Translations under genes and position numbers: made by a program
Assembly (NCBI GenBank): GCA_027484985.1
Contig: JAIXRW010000011.1
Location: 1-48,319, forward strand
From: Rhodobacter sp.
Lineage (GTDB): Bacteria; Pseudomonadota; Alphaproteobacteria; Rhodobacterales; Rhodobacteraceae
Direction: 5' to 3'
Length of the DNA: 48,319 nucleotides
The notes under the pieces: generated by a model
Database searches by the model: none
What the model was told of the DNA's origin: nothing
What the model saw: the letters and a program-made list of their open reading frames with translations, nothing else
Part shown: piece after piece, positions 31,834 to 40,922 of the stretch
How the letters are laid out: each line of letters starts with the position of its first letter
How positions within the stretch are numbered: the stretch's first letter is position 1

Positions 31834-34451
31834 TCTTCCAGCGCCTTGCGCGTGTCGTGCCAGACCGGCACCACATCGGCCCGCAACTGTTCGATCGCGT
31901 CCCGCTCATTCAGCTTCACCGCCGATTCCAGCGCCGATAGCGCCGACCGCAGGCGCACCGTGCCAAAGGTGCCGCAGGTTCCCGCCAGCCGATGCGCCAA
32001 GCGGCCCAGTTCGGCATGCTGCGCCTCACCGTCGCTGGCCCCGATACGCGCTACCGTCAATTCAGCCTCGGCCAACAGCCGCTGGATCAGGGCCACCGTC
32101 GTATCCTGCCCGATCTGCTCGACCAGTTCCGAAAGCGACCTGTGGTCCAGCACCGGCATCTCGCGCAGCGCGGGCGCGCCTGTCGGCATGGCCGAGGCGG
32201 CCGCAGGCGGATGCGACAGGCGGCGCAGCAGTTCGGTCCGGCTGACCGGCTTGGTCAAGCCGGTTTCCATGCCCACCGCGCGGAACCTTTGCTGTTCCTC
32301 GGGCAGGGCATGGGCGGTCAGCGCCAGTATCCGCGTTCCGGCCGATGCCCCGCCCGTGGCGCGGATGCGTTCGGTCGCGGCAATTCCGTCCAGATGCGGC
32401 ATCGAGATATCCATCAGGATCGCGTCGAACCGCCGCGTCTGCGCCACCTCGACCCCCTGCAAACCGTCCACCGCCTCGGTTACGCGGTGGCCTGCGCCTT
32501 CCAGATAGCGGCGCAACAGGAAGCGGTTGATCTCGTTATCCTCGACCACCAGAATATCCAGCGCCACGGCGGCGCGATCGTCATCTGCCTCGGGGTGCGG
32601 CGATACCTCGCTTGCCGCCGGGGCCTGCGCGGGCGGGGGCGCCATGGTCGCTGCATCCGCCACCGCCAGCGGCAGGCGCAGCCAGAACAGGCTGCCCTCG
32701 CCTTCCACACTTTCGGCCCCGATCTCGCCGCCCATCGCCTCGGCCAGCCGCCGCGCGATGCCAAGACCAAGGCCCGTGCCACCCTGCACGCGCCCATAGG
32801 TCGGATCGAGCGTCACGAAATCCTCGAAAATCCGCGTCAGGTTTTCTTCCGAAATGCCGATTCCGGTGTCGATCACCCGGATTTCGAACAACCGGCGCCC
32901 GGCCATCTGTGCCGCTTCGATCAGGCTTTCGGTTTCCACCGTCACGCTGCCGTTTTCGGTGAACTTCACCGCATTGCCGATCAGGTTCAGCAATATCTGC
33001 CGGATGCGGCCCGGATCGCCCATCACCTCGCCCAAGGGCCCGCTCAGCTGCACGACCGCCAGCTCGGTCCCGCGCGAAGCGGCAAGCCCGCTCTGGTTCT
33101 CGACCGTCTCGTCGATCAAGCGGTCCAGATCGAACCGCGCCTCGACGATATGCATCGCCCCCGCCTCGGCCTTGCTGATATCCAGCACCGAATTGACATG
33201 CCCCAGCAATATCTCGCCCGAGGTTTCCATGATCCGCAGCAGTTCGGCCTGTTCGGGCGTCAGCGTGGTCTGCGACATCAGGTCCATCGACCCGATCAAC
33301 CCGTTCAGCGGCGTCCGCATCTCGTGGCTCATCACCGCAAGGAATTCCGCCTTGGCCTTTTCACCGGCCAGCGCGCGGTCCAGCGCATCGGTCAGGTCGC
33401 GCTGTGCCTTGCGCCGTTCCGAAATGTCGCGCACGAAGGCCACGACAAGATTGCCCCCTTCGGGCTGCGATACGGCGATTGACACTTCGGCGGGAAATTC
33501 GCTGCCATCCCCGCGCCGCGCATCGATCTCCATCCGCAGCGGGCCATGCCCTGCGGCCATATCGGCGGTGCCTGCGCGAAACGCCCGCCCATGCGGCCCG
33601 TCGGCCCCTTGCGCGAACAACAGCGCCGGTCCCGACTGGCCCAGCACATCCTCGCGGCTGCGGCCGAAAATGGCCTGTGCCGTGGGGTTGAATTCAAGGA
33701 TCAGGCCCGCCCTGTCCGTCACCACGATCCCGTCGGCGGAATTGGCGATGATGGTGGCAAGCCGCGCGCTGGTCTGCCGCACTTCACCCGCCCGCACCTC
33801 GGACACGCGGTAAAGCCGCGCCATCATCACCACCAGCCCCGACAGCATCAGGATCAGCGCCCCCGTCAGCACCGCCAGCCGCACCAGCGTATCCGACATC
33901 GACAGCCGCTGCATATCGGACTGCGCCGCGAAATCGGCCAGCGCGTTCAGCGTCAACCGCCGCGCCGCTGCCCGCACCTCGGGCATCAGCCCCGCCATGC
34001 GCGGCAATTCGTCCAGCAGCACGGTGTCGGACGCATCGATCGCGGCAACCTCGGTGTCAAGGAACCGGCGCAGGATGGCATGGTCGTCCGAATAGCCGTC
34101 CAGCTTCAGCAAGGGCGCATAGACCGGGCTTTGTTCCAGCATCGACACGCGGCTATAGATCACGTTGAACCAGCGCCGCACCTCGTCAAGCGCGGGGGCG
34201 ACATCGCCGGGATGGTCCCGCGTCAACACCTCAAGGACCGAGGATTGCAGCCGCAACACCTCGACCTCGGCCTGCATCATCACCCATTGGGTATTGTCGG
34301 AATTGGCAGCTTCAAGCGCACGCAGACGGTTCTTCACATCCAAGGCCAGCAGCATAATGGCCACGACGCACACGCCCACCACGGCCACCGCCCCGGCAAC
34401 GCGCAACGACTTTAGCCACTCGGTCACGCGCGACCGTCCGCCAAACCTCAT
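31803..34451 (-). CDS. Hybrid sensor histidine kinase (PAS, HisKA, HATPase, REC, Hpt)
   Basis: The 882-residue inner membrane protein has TM1 (about 18-38), a periplasmic sensing region (about 40-188) of helical style, TM2 (about 190-213), a PAS domain (about 228-345), HisKA with FLAVMSHEMRTPLNG (His376), an ATPase domain with NLIGNAVKF, DTGIGI and GTGLGLGI, a receiver with phospho-acceptor Asp681 in ILMDISMPHLDG, and a C-terminal Hpt with LAHRLAGTCGTFG (His820). This is the multi-step phosphorelay design of ArcB/BarA-type kinases. The divergent LuxR-type response regulator gene 146 bases away is the obvious partner. The periplasmic ligand is unknown. Confidence 0.9.
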   Translation of the reverse strand: MRFGGRSRVTEWLKSLRVAGAVAVVGVCVVAIMLLALDVKNRLRALEAANSDNTQWVMMQAEVEVLRLQSSVLEVLTRDHPGDVAPALDEVRRWFNVIYSRVSMLEQSPVYAPLLKLDGYSDDHAILRRFLDTEVAAIDASDTVLLDELPRMAGLMPEVRAAARRLTLNALADFAAQSDMQRLSMSDTLVRLAVLTGALILMLSGLVVMMARLYRVSEVRAGEVRQTSARLATIIANSADGIVVTDRAGLILEFNPTAQAIFGRSREDVLGQSGPALLFAQGADGPHGRAFRAGTADMAAGHGPLRMEIDARRGDGSEFPAEVSIAVSQPEGGNLVVAFVRDISERRKAQRDLTDALDRALAGEKAKAEFLAVMSHEMRTPLNGLIGSMDLMSQTTLTPEQAELLRIMETSGEILLGHVNSVLDISKAEAGAMHIVEARFDLDRLIDETVENQSGLAASRGTELAVVQLSGPLGEVMGDPGRIRQILLNLIGNAVKFTENGSVTVETESLIEAAQMAGRRLFEIRVIDTGIGISEENLTRIFEDFVTLDPTYGRVQGGTGLGLGIARRLAEAMGGEIGAESVEGEGSLFWLRLPLAVADAATMAPPPAQAPAASEVSPHPEADDDRAAVALDILVVEDNEINRFLLRRYLEGAGHRVTEAVDGLQGVEVAQTRRFDAILMDISMPHLDGIAATERIRATGGASAGTRILALTAHALPEEQQRFRAVGMETGLTKPVSRTELLRRLSHPPAAASAMPTGAPALREMPVLDHRSLSELVEQIGQDTTVALIQRLLAEAELTVARIGASDGEAQHAELGRLAHRLAGTCGTFGTVRLRSALSALESAVKLNERDAIEQLRADVVPVWHDTRKALEDQVLVLERVA

Positions 34452-34459
34452 GCTGATGG

Positions 34460-34529
34460 TTCCCGTCCCGTTCCAAATGGCGGATTTCTCGCAGTTTAAT
34501 GCACAAGAGGCTTGCGTTCCATCCCGTTC
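34460..34529. promoter_or_regulatory. Direct repeat in the kinase/regulator divergent region
   Basis: TTCCCGTCCCGTTC (34460-34473) and TTCCATCCCGTTC (34517-34529) are related 13-14 base repeats on the same strand, 57 bases apart, between the divergent kinase and response regulator genes. They are candidate sites for the response regulator, giving autoregulation. Confidence 0.3.
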
Positions 34530-34597
34530 TGCACCGAATGATAGGACCAAAGGTATGGGATTTTGCCGTGTTCCCCACGACTGACAGGCCGCAGGCC

Positions 34598-35218
34598 ATG
34601 CGGGTGCTCTTGGCCGACGACCACGATCTGGTCCGCGAAACCCTCGCGGCATTCCTGCTATCCGAAGGTTTTGCCGAGGTGCGGGCCGTGCCCGACCTTG
34701 CCGCCGCCCTTGCCGAAATCAGCCGCTCGTCCCCGTTCGATCTTGTCCTGCTCGACTATCAGATGCCCGGCATGAACGGGCTTGACGGCCTGTCGCTGGC
34801 GCAGGCGGCCGTGCGTGCGGCCGGTCATGCCACCCCCATCGCCATCATCTCGGGCACCACCAGCCGCGACCTTGCCGAAGCCGCCCTTGGCGCGGGTGCC
34901 GCAGGCTTCGTGCCCAAGACGCTGGCCTCGCGCGCGATGGTGGCCGCCGTTCAGGCCATGGCGCTGGGCGAGGTGTTCGCCCCCCTGTCGCTGTTGATGC
35001 AGGAACCCCCCGTGGCCGAGGCGCTGGCCGCCCTGACCCGCCGCGAGGTAGATGTGCTGCGCGGCATCTGCGAAGGCAAATCCAACAAGGAAATCGCCCG
35101 CGACCTCAACCTGCAAGAGGTGACGGTCAAGCTGCATGTGAAAACCCTGTCGCGCAAACTGGGCGCCAAGAACCGCACCCATGCCGCGATGATCGCCCGC
35201 AATTCGGGCATCAGCTGA
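34598..35218 (+). CDS. Response regulator, NarL/LuxR type
   Basis: The 206-residue protein has an N-terminal receiver (1 to about 120, with the acidic ADDHD motif, phospho-acceptor Asp53 in LVLLDYQMPG, and Lys near FVPKT) and a C-terminal LuxR helix-turn-helix (about 142-205: LTRREVDVLRGICEGKSNKEIARDL, shown here only as its landmark, then VKLHVKTLSRKLGAKNRT). It is divergent from the hybrid kinase and is the likely final acceptor of its Hpt phosphate. ATG at 34598 opens MRVLLADD, the family start; the longer frame is not used. Confidence 0.92.
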   Translation: MRVLLADDHDLVRETLAAFLLSEGFAEVRAVPDLAAALAEISRSSPFDLVLLDYQMPGMNGLDGLSLAQAAVRAAGHATPIAIISGTTSRDLAEAALGAGAAGFVPKTLASRAMVAAVQAMALGEVFAPLSLLMQEPPVAEALAALTRREVDVLRGICEGKSNKEIARDLNLQEVTVKLHVKTLSRKLGAKNRTHAAMIARNSGIS

Positions 35219-35222
35219 CCGG

Positions 35223-36617
35223 TCAGACGCTGTATAGGTACAGGTCGTAATCCACATCGCTCACGCGGCGGGCCACCCGGGCATATTCGGCCTCTTTGAT
35301 CGCAACAAAGGTGCGGTGCATCTCGGCTCCAAGCGCGCCGCGCAGAAAGTCCGACGCCTTCGCCGCCGCGATGGCCGCGCGCCAATCGGCCGGAACGGGC
35401 GGCGCCTCGGGCGCGTCGGCATAGCCGTTGCCGGTGGTTTCCGGCCCCGGATCGATCTGGCCCGCAAGGCCATGGCGGATGCCCGCCAGCACGGTCGCCG
35501 CCACCAGATAGGGGTTGGCATCCACCCCCGAAGGCCGGTGCTCGATCCGCCGCGCCGCCTTGTCGCCCGCCGGTATCCGCAAGGCGACCGACCGGTTGTT
35601 CACCCCCCATGTCGGGCTGACCGGCGCATAGCTTTGCGCGGCAAAGCGCCGCCACGAATTGGCATGGGGCGCAAAGACCAGCATCGATTCGCCCATCGTC
35701 TCGCGCAGCCCGCCGATGGCATGGCGCAGCCGGTCCGACCATTGCCCCTCGGTGTCCTCGACGAACACGTTGCGCCCCGCATCGTCGCACAGCGAAACAT
35801 GGAAATGCATGCCCGATCCGGCGCAATCCTCCATCGGCTTGGCCATGAAACAGGCCACCACGCCATGCGCCCGCGCCTGCGCCCGCACGATCCGCTTCAG
35901 CCGCAGCAGATCGTCGGCGGCCTGCATCACATCGGTGCGGTAATGCAGCGTTAGTTCGTATTGCCCCGGCGCATATTCCGAAATCATCGTCTCGGCCCTG
36001 ATCCCCGCCTTGGCGGCGGCGGCATAGATGTCGCCAAACAGCGGCAACATCCCGTGCAGTCGGTCCACGCTGTAGACATCGGTCTTGGCCCCGCCGCGCC
36101 CGTCCAGCACATCGCGCGCGGGCTGCACGCGCCCGTCCGGCCCCCGCTCGGCCGCCAGCAGGAAAAATTCCAGCTCGAACGCGCCCGACGGCCGCAATCC
36201 CTCGGCCGCCAGCGCATCGACCTGCGCCTGCAAGGCGTGGCGCGGGTCCGATCCCATCCGCGTCCCGTCCAGCCCGTAAAGCGACAGCAACAGCTCGCCC
36301 CGCGGCGGCATCGTGCCATGCAGCGCAACCAGCGTGCCCGGCACCGGCCATGCCCGCAGATCGCCATCGCCCTGATCCCAGATCAACCCCGTCGCCTCGA
36401 CATCCTCGCCGCAGATATCAAGCCCGAGGATCGAGATCGGCAGATGCCGCCCGCTGCGGTAGATCGACAGCACTTCGTGCCGCCGCACGATCTTGCCCCG
36501 CCCGATGCCATTGGCATCATGCAGGACGATATCGAAGGCCTCGATCTCGGGATGGGCCGCCAGAAACGCCTCGGCCTCGGCAACGGTGCTGCCCGAAGGG
36601 CTGGGAATGTCGGTCAT
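35223..36617 (-). CDS. Glutamine synthetase family protein (gamma-glutamylpolyamine synthetase-like)
   Basis: The 464-residue protein has a beta-grasp N-terminal domain and a catalytic domain with FELEFFLL (first metal site), GQYELTLHY, MAKPMEDCAGSGMHFHVSL, VNNRSVALRIP and the closing ARRIEHRPSGVDANPYL. These motifs match the PuuA/PauA group, which joins glutamate to putrescine or other amines using ATP, rather than true glutamine synthetase. It lies 3 bases after the class III aminotransferase gene and next to the aruHI genes. That fits disposal of an amine made in arginine or polyamine breakdown. The substrate amine is inferred, not known. Confidence 0.88.
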   Translation of the reverse strand: MTDIPSPSGSTVAEAEAFLAAHPEIEAFDIVLHDANGIGRGKIVRRHEVLSIYRSGRHLPISILGLDICGEDVEATGLIWDQGDGDLRAWPVPGTLVALHGTMPPRGELLLSLYGLDGTRMGSDPRHALQAQVDALAAEGLRPSGAFELEFFLLAAERGPDGRVQPARDVLDGRGGAKTDVYSVDRLHGMLPLFGDIYAAAAKAGIRAETMISEYAPGQYELTLHYRTDVMQAADDLLRLKRIVRAQARAHGVVACFMAKPMEDCAGSGMHFHVSLCDDAGRNVFVEDTEGQWSDRLRHAIGGLRETMGESMLVFAPHANSWRRFAAQSYAPVSPTWGVNNRSVALRIPAGDKAARRIEHRPSGVDANPYLVAATVLAGIRHGLAGQIDPGPETTGNGYADAPEAPPVPADWRAAIAAAKASDFLRGALGAEMHRTFVAIKEAEYARVARRVSDVDYDLYLYSV

Positions 36618-36620
36618 GGC

Positions 36621-37985
36621 TCACCCGAAAAGCTCGGTCAGGATTTCGTCAAAGGCGGCTACCAGCCGGTCCACCTGCCGCGTGCTCGTGGCGGGGCTGA
36701 CCAGCATCATGTTATGGAACGGGGCGATCAGGCAGCCACGGTTCAGCAGCGCGGTATGCAAGACGGCCTCGACCCGGGGCTGATGCGCCGCCATCGCCTG
36801 CGAACCGTTCCGAAGCGGCCCCGGCGCGCAGATGAATTCCACCCGCGCCCCCACCCGCACCACATGCCACGGCGCACCAAGGCGGTCGATCACCGCCGAC
36901 AGCCCCGCTTCCAGCCGCGCCGCGCCGCGCTCCATCTTGGCATAGGTCTTTGCGGTCATCACCTCGGCCAGCGTGGCCCGCAGGCAGGCGAATTGCATCG
37001 GGTTGCCCGACAGCGTGGTGCCCATGCCCGAATGGCCCGCAGGCCGCGCCGCATCATAGGCGCGGAAGCGTTCGGCCACGGCTTCGGTCATGCCCCAGAC
37101 GGCGGTGGGCATCCCGCCTGCCACACATTTGCCGACCACGAACATGTCGGGCGTCAGGCCATGAACGCCGGTATAGCCGCCCAGCCCAGTTGAAAGCGTA
37201 TGCGTCTCGTCGATGATGAACAACGCGCCATGCGCGGCGGTCAACCGGCGCAGGCCGTCCAGAAACCCCGCCTCGGGCAGCACCATGCAGCAATTGGTCA
37301 TCACCGGTTCGGTCAGCACCGCCGCCACCTCGCCCGTCTGCAAGGCGGCCTCGACGGCGGCAAGATCATTGAACTCGACCACCACCGCGCCAAGGGTCAG
37401 GTCCTGCACCTGCCCCACAAGGCCCGCGCGGTTTGCCGTCTTGCCCCCCGACAGTTCGACCATCGTGTCATCCAGCGTGCCGTGATAGCAGCCGTTGAAC
37501 ACCAGCACCTTGGGCCGCCCCGTCACCGCCCGCGCCACCCGCAGGGCAAAGCGGTTGGCATCGGTCGCCGTGGTGGCGATCTGCCAGCGGAAGGGGCCGA
37601 AGCGTTCGGTCAGCAGGCGGCCCGCTTCCAGCGCATCCTCGGTGGGCAGCATATAGGTCAGCCCCCGCCGCGCCTGATGGCGGATGGCCTTGGCCACCGG
37701 TTGCGACGAATGGCCGAACATCGACCCCGTATCGCCCAGACAGAAATCGTCGATCCCGTAACCGTCGATATCGGTCAGCCGCGCCCCCTTGGCCTTGGCC
37801 ACGACAGGCAGATGCGGCATCGGCCAGTCGCGCATCCAGTGCATCGGCACGCCGTTCAGATAGGCCCCGGACCCCGCCGCCATGGCCACCGCCGAAAGCG
37901 GCCGCCCCGCCGCGAACCGCGCCGCCTCGCGCCGGGCGATGGGGTCAAGACGGTCAGGGGCGATCCCTGCGATACGGTCGGTCAT
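36621..37985 (-). CDS. Class III PLP-dependent aminotransferase (glutamate-1-semialdehyde aminomutase-like)
   Basis: The 454-residue protein has the class III fold: GYGIDDFCLGDTGSMFGHS, the phosphate-loop region TATDANRFALRVARAVTGR, NGCYHGT, LFIIDETHTL with the pyridine-binding Asp, and the Schiff-base lysine in VVGKCVAGGMP. It resembles glutamate-1-semialdehyde aminomutase, but chromosomal context puts it with a polyamine-type ligase, so it more likely transaminates an amine or amino acid in a catabolic route. The next gene starts 3 bases after it. An ATTTGATCAAAT palindrome lies 43 bases upstream. Confidence 0.85.
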   Translation of the reverse strand: MTDRIAGIAPDRLDPIARREAARFAAGRPLSAVAMAAGSGAYLNGVPMHWMRDWPMPHLPVVAKAKGARLTDIDGYGIDDFCLGDTGSMFGHSSQPVAKAIRHQARRGLTYMLPTEDALEAGRLLTERFGPFRWQIATTATDANRFALRVARAVTGRPKVLVFNGCYHGTLDDTMVELSGGKTANRAGLVGQVQDLTLGAVVVEFNDLAAVEAALQTGEVAAVLTEPVMTNCCMVLPEAGFLDGLRRLTAAHGALFIIDETHTLSTGLGGYTGVHGLTPDMFVVGKCVAGGMPTAVWGMTEAVAERFRAYDAARPAGHSGMGTTLSGNPMQFACLRATLAEVMTAKTYAKMERGAARLEAGLSAVIDRLGAPWHVVRVGARVEFICAPGPLRNGSQAMAAHQPRVEAVLHTALLNRGCLIAPFHNMMLVSPATSTRQVDRLVAAFDEILTELFG

Positions 37986-38027
37986 GGCAGCATATCCTGA
38001 AAAGGGCTTGCCCTTCTATGCCGTGGA

Positions 38028-38039
38028 ATTTGATCAAAT
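38028..38039. promoter_or_regulatory. Perfect palindrome ATTTGATCAAAT upstream of the aminotransferase
   Basis: A 12-base AT-rich perfect palindrome sits 43-54 bases before the ATG of the class III aminotransferase, in a GC-rich setting. It is a plausible operator. The regulator is not identified; it lacks the TTGAT-N4-ATCAA spacing of an FNR box. Confidence 0.4.
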
Positions 38040-38069
38040 GGAAGCGGGCTATGCGCGGCCGGCGCCGGA

Positions 38070-38092
38070 GCGGGGGGTTTCACACCCCCCGC
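38070..38092 (-). terminator. Terminator hairpin after aruI
   Basis: A 9-base perfect stem GCGGGGGGT / ACCCCCCGC around TTCAC lies 33 bases after the aruI stop on the minus strand. A half copy of the dispersed repeat (38103-38124) sits between it and aruI. It separates aruI from the aminotransferase operon. Confidence 0.6.
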
Positions 38093-38102
38093 ACCCCCCG
38101 TG

Positions 38103-38124
38103 GGATATTTGAGGGCAGAAAATG
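38103..38124. repeat. Half copy of the dispersed repeat
   Basis: The arm GGATATTTGAGGGCAGAAAATG is identical to the left arm at 47601-47622 but has no partner arm. It ends just before the aruI stop codon. It shows the element can occur as a single arm. Confidence 0.65.
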
Positions 38125-38125
38125 A

Positions 38126-39700
38126 TCAGGCCACGCGGATCTCGATCAGCCGTGGCCCGGTTTGCGGCCGCGACAGGGCCGCGATCAGCGCGTCAGGGGT
38201 TTCGTCCACCGAGGCAAAGGCCAGATCGCAGGCCGCCGCGAAGGGTTCGAGCTTCAATGGCGAAGGCGCGCAGCCGATGATTTCGGTGCCTGCATCACGC
38301 ATCGCCTCGGCAATCTCCCGGTAGGCGGCATTGTTCCAGACCAGAAAGGTGACGGGCAGCGCCTCGTCCACCGCCACGCGCAACTGGGCCGGATCGAATT
38401 GCAACCCGCCATCCCCGACAAGGCAGACCACCCGCGCCGCAGGGGCGGCCATGGCCGCGCCGATGGCGGCCCCGATGCCATAGCCCAAGGCGCCGTATCC
38501 CGTGGCCGCGTTGAACCATCCGCCCGGGCGGTCATGGTCGTAATACAGGTTTGCCGCATAGACGGGCTGGGTGGAATCGCCCACGATCAGCGCCTTCGGC
38601 AGCGCCGTCCTTATCGCCTCGACCATCCGCAACTGCCGCTCCATCGCCGGATGCAGCCCGCCCAGTTCGGCCCGCGCCGCCGCCCGTGCCGCCGCCGCCC
38701 GCGCCACGCCATCGCCCCGCTTTTGCGCCACTGCGCCCAGCAACCCGGCCAGCGCCGCGCCGCTATCGCCGCGGATCGCCACCGCTGCCGGATGCCGCGC
38801 CAGTTGCGCGGCGCAGGCATCGATGCGGATCATCCCCGACAGGTCGGGCATCCCGCCGCGCTGATACATGTCGTAATCGGTCTGGCCCAGTTCCGTGCCC
38901 ACGGCGAGCACCCTGTCGGCCCCCGCCAGCAGCGCCCTGACCGCGTCGAGCGAGGGCGAGGCCGGAACCCCCAGCGCATGGCCGTAAAGCAGCCCGCGCC
39001 CGTTCACCGTCTGCACCACCGGCGCATCCAGCCGCTCGGCCAGCGCCGTGAGCGCGCCGTCGCACATCCGCGCCCCGCCTCCGGCCAGAATGACCACCCG
39101 CCCCGCTTCGTTCAGCAGACCCGCCGCACGGGCCAGCAGGGCAGGGTCGGGCGCGGCCGCCATGGCGGGCGGGGCCAGCGCCAGCGGCGGGCAGGGCAGG
39201 CCCATCACATCGGTCGGAATCTCGAGATGCGCGGGGCCGGGTCGCGCGGTCGTCATCGCCGCCCATGCCCGCGCCAGCGCAGGCCCCAGCGCCTCGGGGG
39301 TTTCGACCCTTTCGCTGTGGCACAGGGCGGCCACCATCGCGCGCTGGTCGGGCAATTCATGCAGATGCCCCAGCCCGCGCCCCAGCGCCGACCGCCGGTT
39401 CACCCCCGACACCACCAGCACCGGCACCGAATCCGCCCGCGCCTGCGCCATCGCCGTCAGCGCATTGGTCAGCCCCGGCCCGGTGATGACAAAGGCCACC
39501 CCCGGCCGCCCCGTCACCCGCGCATGGCCATCGGCCATGAACCCCGCCGCCTGTTCGTGGCGCGGCGTCACATGGCGGATGCCGCTGCCCGCCAGCCCGC
39601 GATACAGCTCGATCGTATGCACGCCCGGAATGCCGAACACCGTTTCGACGCCAAGCTCTGCCAGCCCTTCGACAAGGCGCTGTCCCACCGTCCGCATCAT
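38126..39700 (-). CDS. aruI: 2-ketoarginine (5-guanidino-2-oxopentanoate) decarboxylase
   Basis: The 524-residue thiamine-diphosphate enzyme resembles the AruI of Pseudomonas: VFGIPGVHTIELYRGL, RHVTPRHEQAAGFMADGHAR (Glu of the cofactor activation) and ADSVPVLVVSG early, and the cofactor motif VGDGGLQFDPAQL with LVWNN late. AruI decarboxylates 2-ketoarginine to 4-guanidinobutyraldehyde. Acetolactate synthase is the main alternative, but the direct ATGA overlap with an AruH-like transaminase favours AruI. Its guanidinobutyraldehyde dehydrogenase is not in the window. Confidence 0.85.
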   Translation of the reverse strand: MMRTVGQRLVEGLAELGVETVFGIPGVHTIELYRGLAGSGIRHVTPRHEQAAGFMADGHARVTGRPGVAFVITGPGLTNALTAMAQARADSVPVLVVSGVNRRSALGRGLGHLHELPDQRAMVAALCHSERVETPEALGPALARAWAAMTTARPGPAHLEIPTDVMGLPCPPLALAPPAMAAAPDPALLARAAGLLNEAGRVVILAGGGARMCDGALTALAERLDAPVVQTVNGRGLLYGHALGVPASPSLDAVRALLAGADRVLAVGTELGQTDYDMYQRGGMPDLSGMIRIDACAAQLARHPAAVAIRGDSGAALAGLLGAVAQKRGDGVARAAAARAAARAELGGLHPAMERQLRMVEAIRTALPKALIVGDSTQPVYAANLYYDHDRPGGWFNAATGYGALGYGIGAAIGAAMAAPAARVVCLVGDGGLQFDPAQLRVAVDEALPVTFLVWNNAAYREIAEAMRDAGTEIIGCAPSPLKLEPFAAACDLAFASVDETPDALIAALSRPQTGPRLIEIRVA

Positions 39701-40881
39701 GCCGCACTCCTCAGGTCCGCCGCAAAGGCGGCGATCCGGTCGCAGGCCGCGTCGATCATCGCATCGGGCTGGGTCAGGCTGATCCGCAGCCAGCCCGCCA
39801 GCGCCGACCCGAAGCTTTCGCCCGGCATTGTCGCCACCTTGGCGCGCTCCAGCAGCGCCGCCGCAAAATCCTCGCCCGACAGCCCGCTTGCCCGCACATC
39901 AAGCGCCGCGAACATCCCCGCCTGCGGCTGATGCACCCGCAACCCCGCCACGCCGTCCAGCCGCGCCGCCATCAGCGCCGCGCGGCGCTGGAACCGTTCG
40001 ACCATGCCCGCCGCCACCGCGGACGGTGCCGAAACCGCAAGCGCGGTCATATCCGCGATGAAGGGCTGGTTGCCGAACAGCATGGTTTCCGAAAGCGGCA
40101 GCAGGCGGTCGCAGAACGCCGCCGATCCCACGCACCAGCCCGACCGGAACCCCGGCGCCGCATGCGACTTCGAGATGGACGAGGCCACCACCACCCGCTC
40201 GGCATGTTCGGCCAGATCCAGCGGTGACGCAAAACTGACGCCCGGAAAGCACATCTCTTCATACACCTCGTCGCACAGCACCCACAGGCCATGCGCCGCA
40301 GCCACCGCGCACAGGGCGGCAAGATCACCCTGCGTCAGCACCGCCCCCGTGGGGTTGTGCGGGGAATTGAGCATCAGCACCCGTGACCGCGGCGTGATGC
40401 GGGCGGCCACATCGGCGGCCTGCATGCGGAACCCCGCCTCGGGGCGCAAGGGCACGGGCACGACCGTCGCCCCCGTGGCACGGATCAGCCCTTCATAGGT
40501 CGCATACATCGGATCGCCCACCAGCACCTCGTCGCCCTCGGCGGCCATGGCCTGCAGCACGGCGTAAAGCGTGGTCTGGGTGCCGGGAAAACACATGATC
40601 TGGTCCGTCCCGATGCTGCGCCCGCGCCGCGCGCTATAGCGGTCGGCCAGGGCTTGCAGCAGCGCAGGCTCGCCCCGCCCGTTGGAATAGCCGGTGCGCC
40701 CCGCCAGCATCGCCGTGGCCGCCGCCTGCATCAGTTCGGGCGGGGTCTGCACATCGGGTTCACCGATCGTCAGTTCGATCACCGGCTCTCCGGCGGCCTT
40801 CATGCGGCGGCCGCGCACATGGATTTCCCACTTGGCACTGCCAAGTCCGGCAAGGCGGTCGGTGACGGGGGCAAATTGCAT
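39697..40881 (-). CDS. aruH: Arginine:pyruvate transaminase
   Basis: The 394-residue fold-type I aminotransferase follows AruH of Pseudomonas: AKWEIHVRGRR, IELTIGEPDVQTPPEL, MYATYEGLIRATGA, the NSPHNPTGAVL motif, LCDEVYEEMCF and the Schiff-base lysine in SSISKSHAAPGFRSGW. AruH moves the alpha-amino group of L-arginine to pyruvate to give 2-ketoarginine and alanine. It overlaps aruI by four bases (ATGA), so the two steps are coupled. A TetR gene precedes it by 41 bases. Confidence 0.85.
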   Translation of the reverse strand: MQFAPVTDRLAGLGSAKWEIHVRGRRMKAAGEPVIELTIGEPDVQTPPELMQAAATAMLAGRTGYSNGRGEPALLQALADRYSARRGRSIGTDQIMCFPGTQTTLYAVLQAMAAEGDEVLVGDPMYATYEGLIRATGATVVPVPLRPEAGFRMQAADVAARITPRSRVLMLNSPHNPTGAVLTQGDLAALCAVAAAHGLWVLCDEVYEEMCFPGVSFASPLDLAEHAERVVVASSISKSHAAPGFRSGWCVGSAAFCDRLLPLSETMLFGNQPFIADMTALAVSAPSAVAAGMVERFQRRAALMAARLDGVAGLRVHQPQAGMFAALDVRASGLSGEDFAAALLERAKVATMPGESFGSALAGWLRISLTQPDAMIDAACDRIAAFAADLRSAA

Positions 40882-40922
40882 TTGATGTCCTTCGGGTCTT
40901 TCGTCAGGTGTCTGTGGTCACG

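Noticed and set aside
38162..39931. 589-codon plus-strand frame over aruI
   Set aside because: Arg/His/Gln-rich shadow of a thiamine-diphosphate enzyme.
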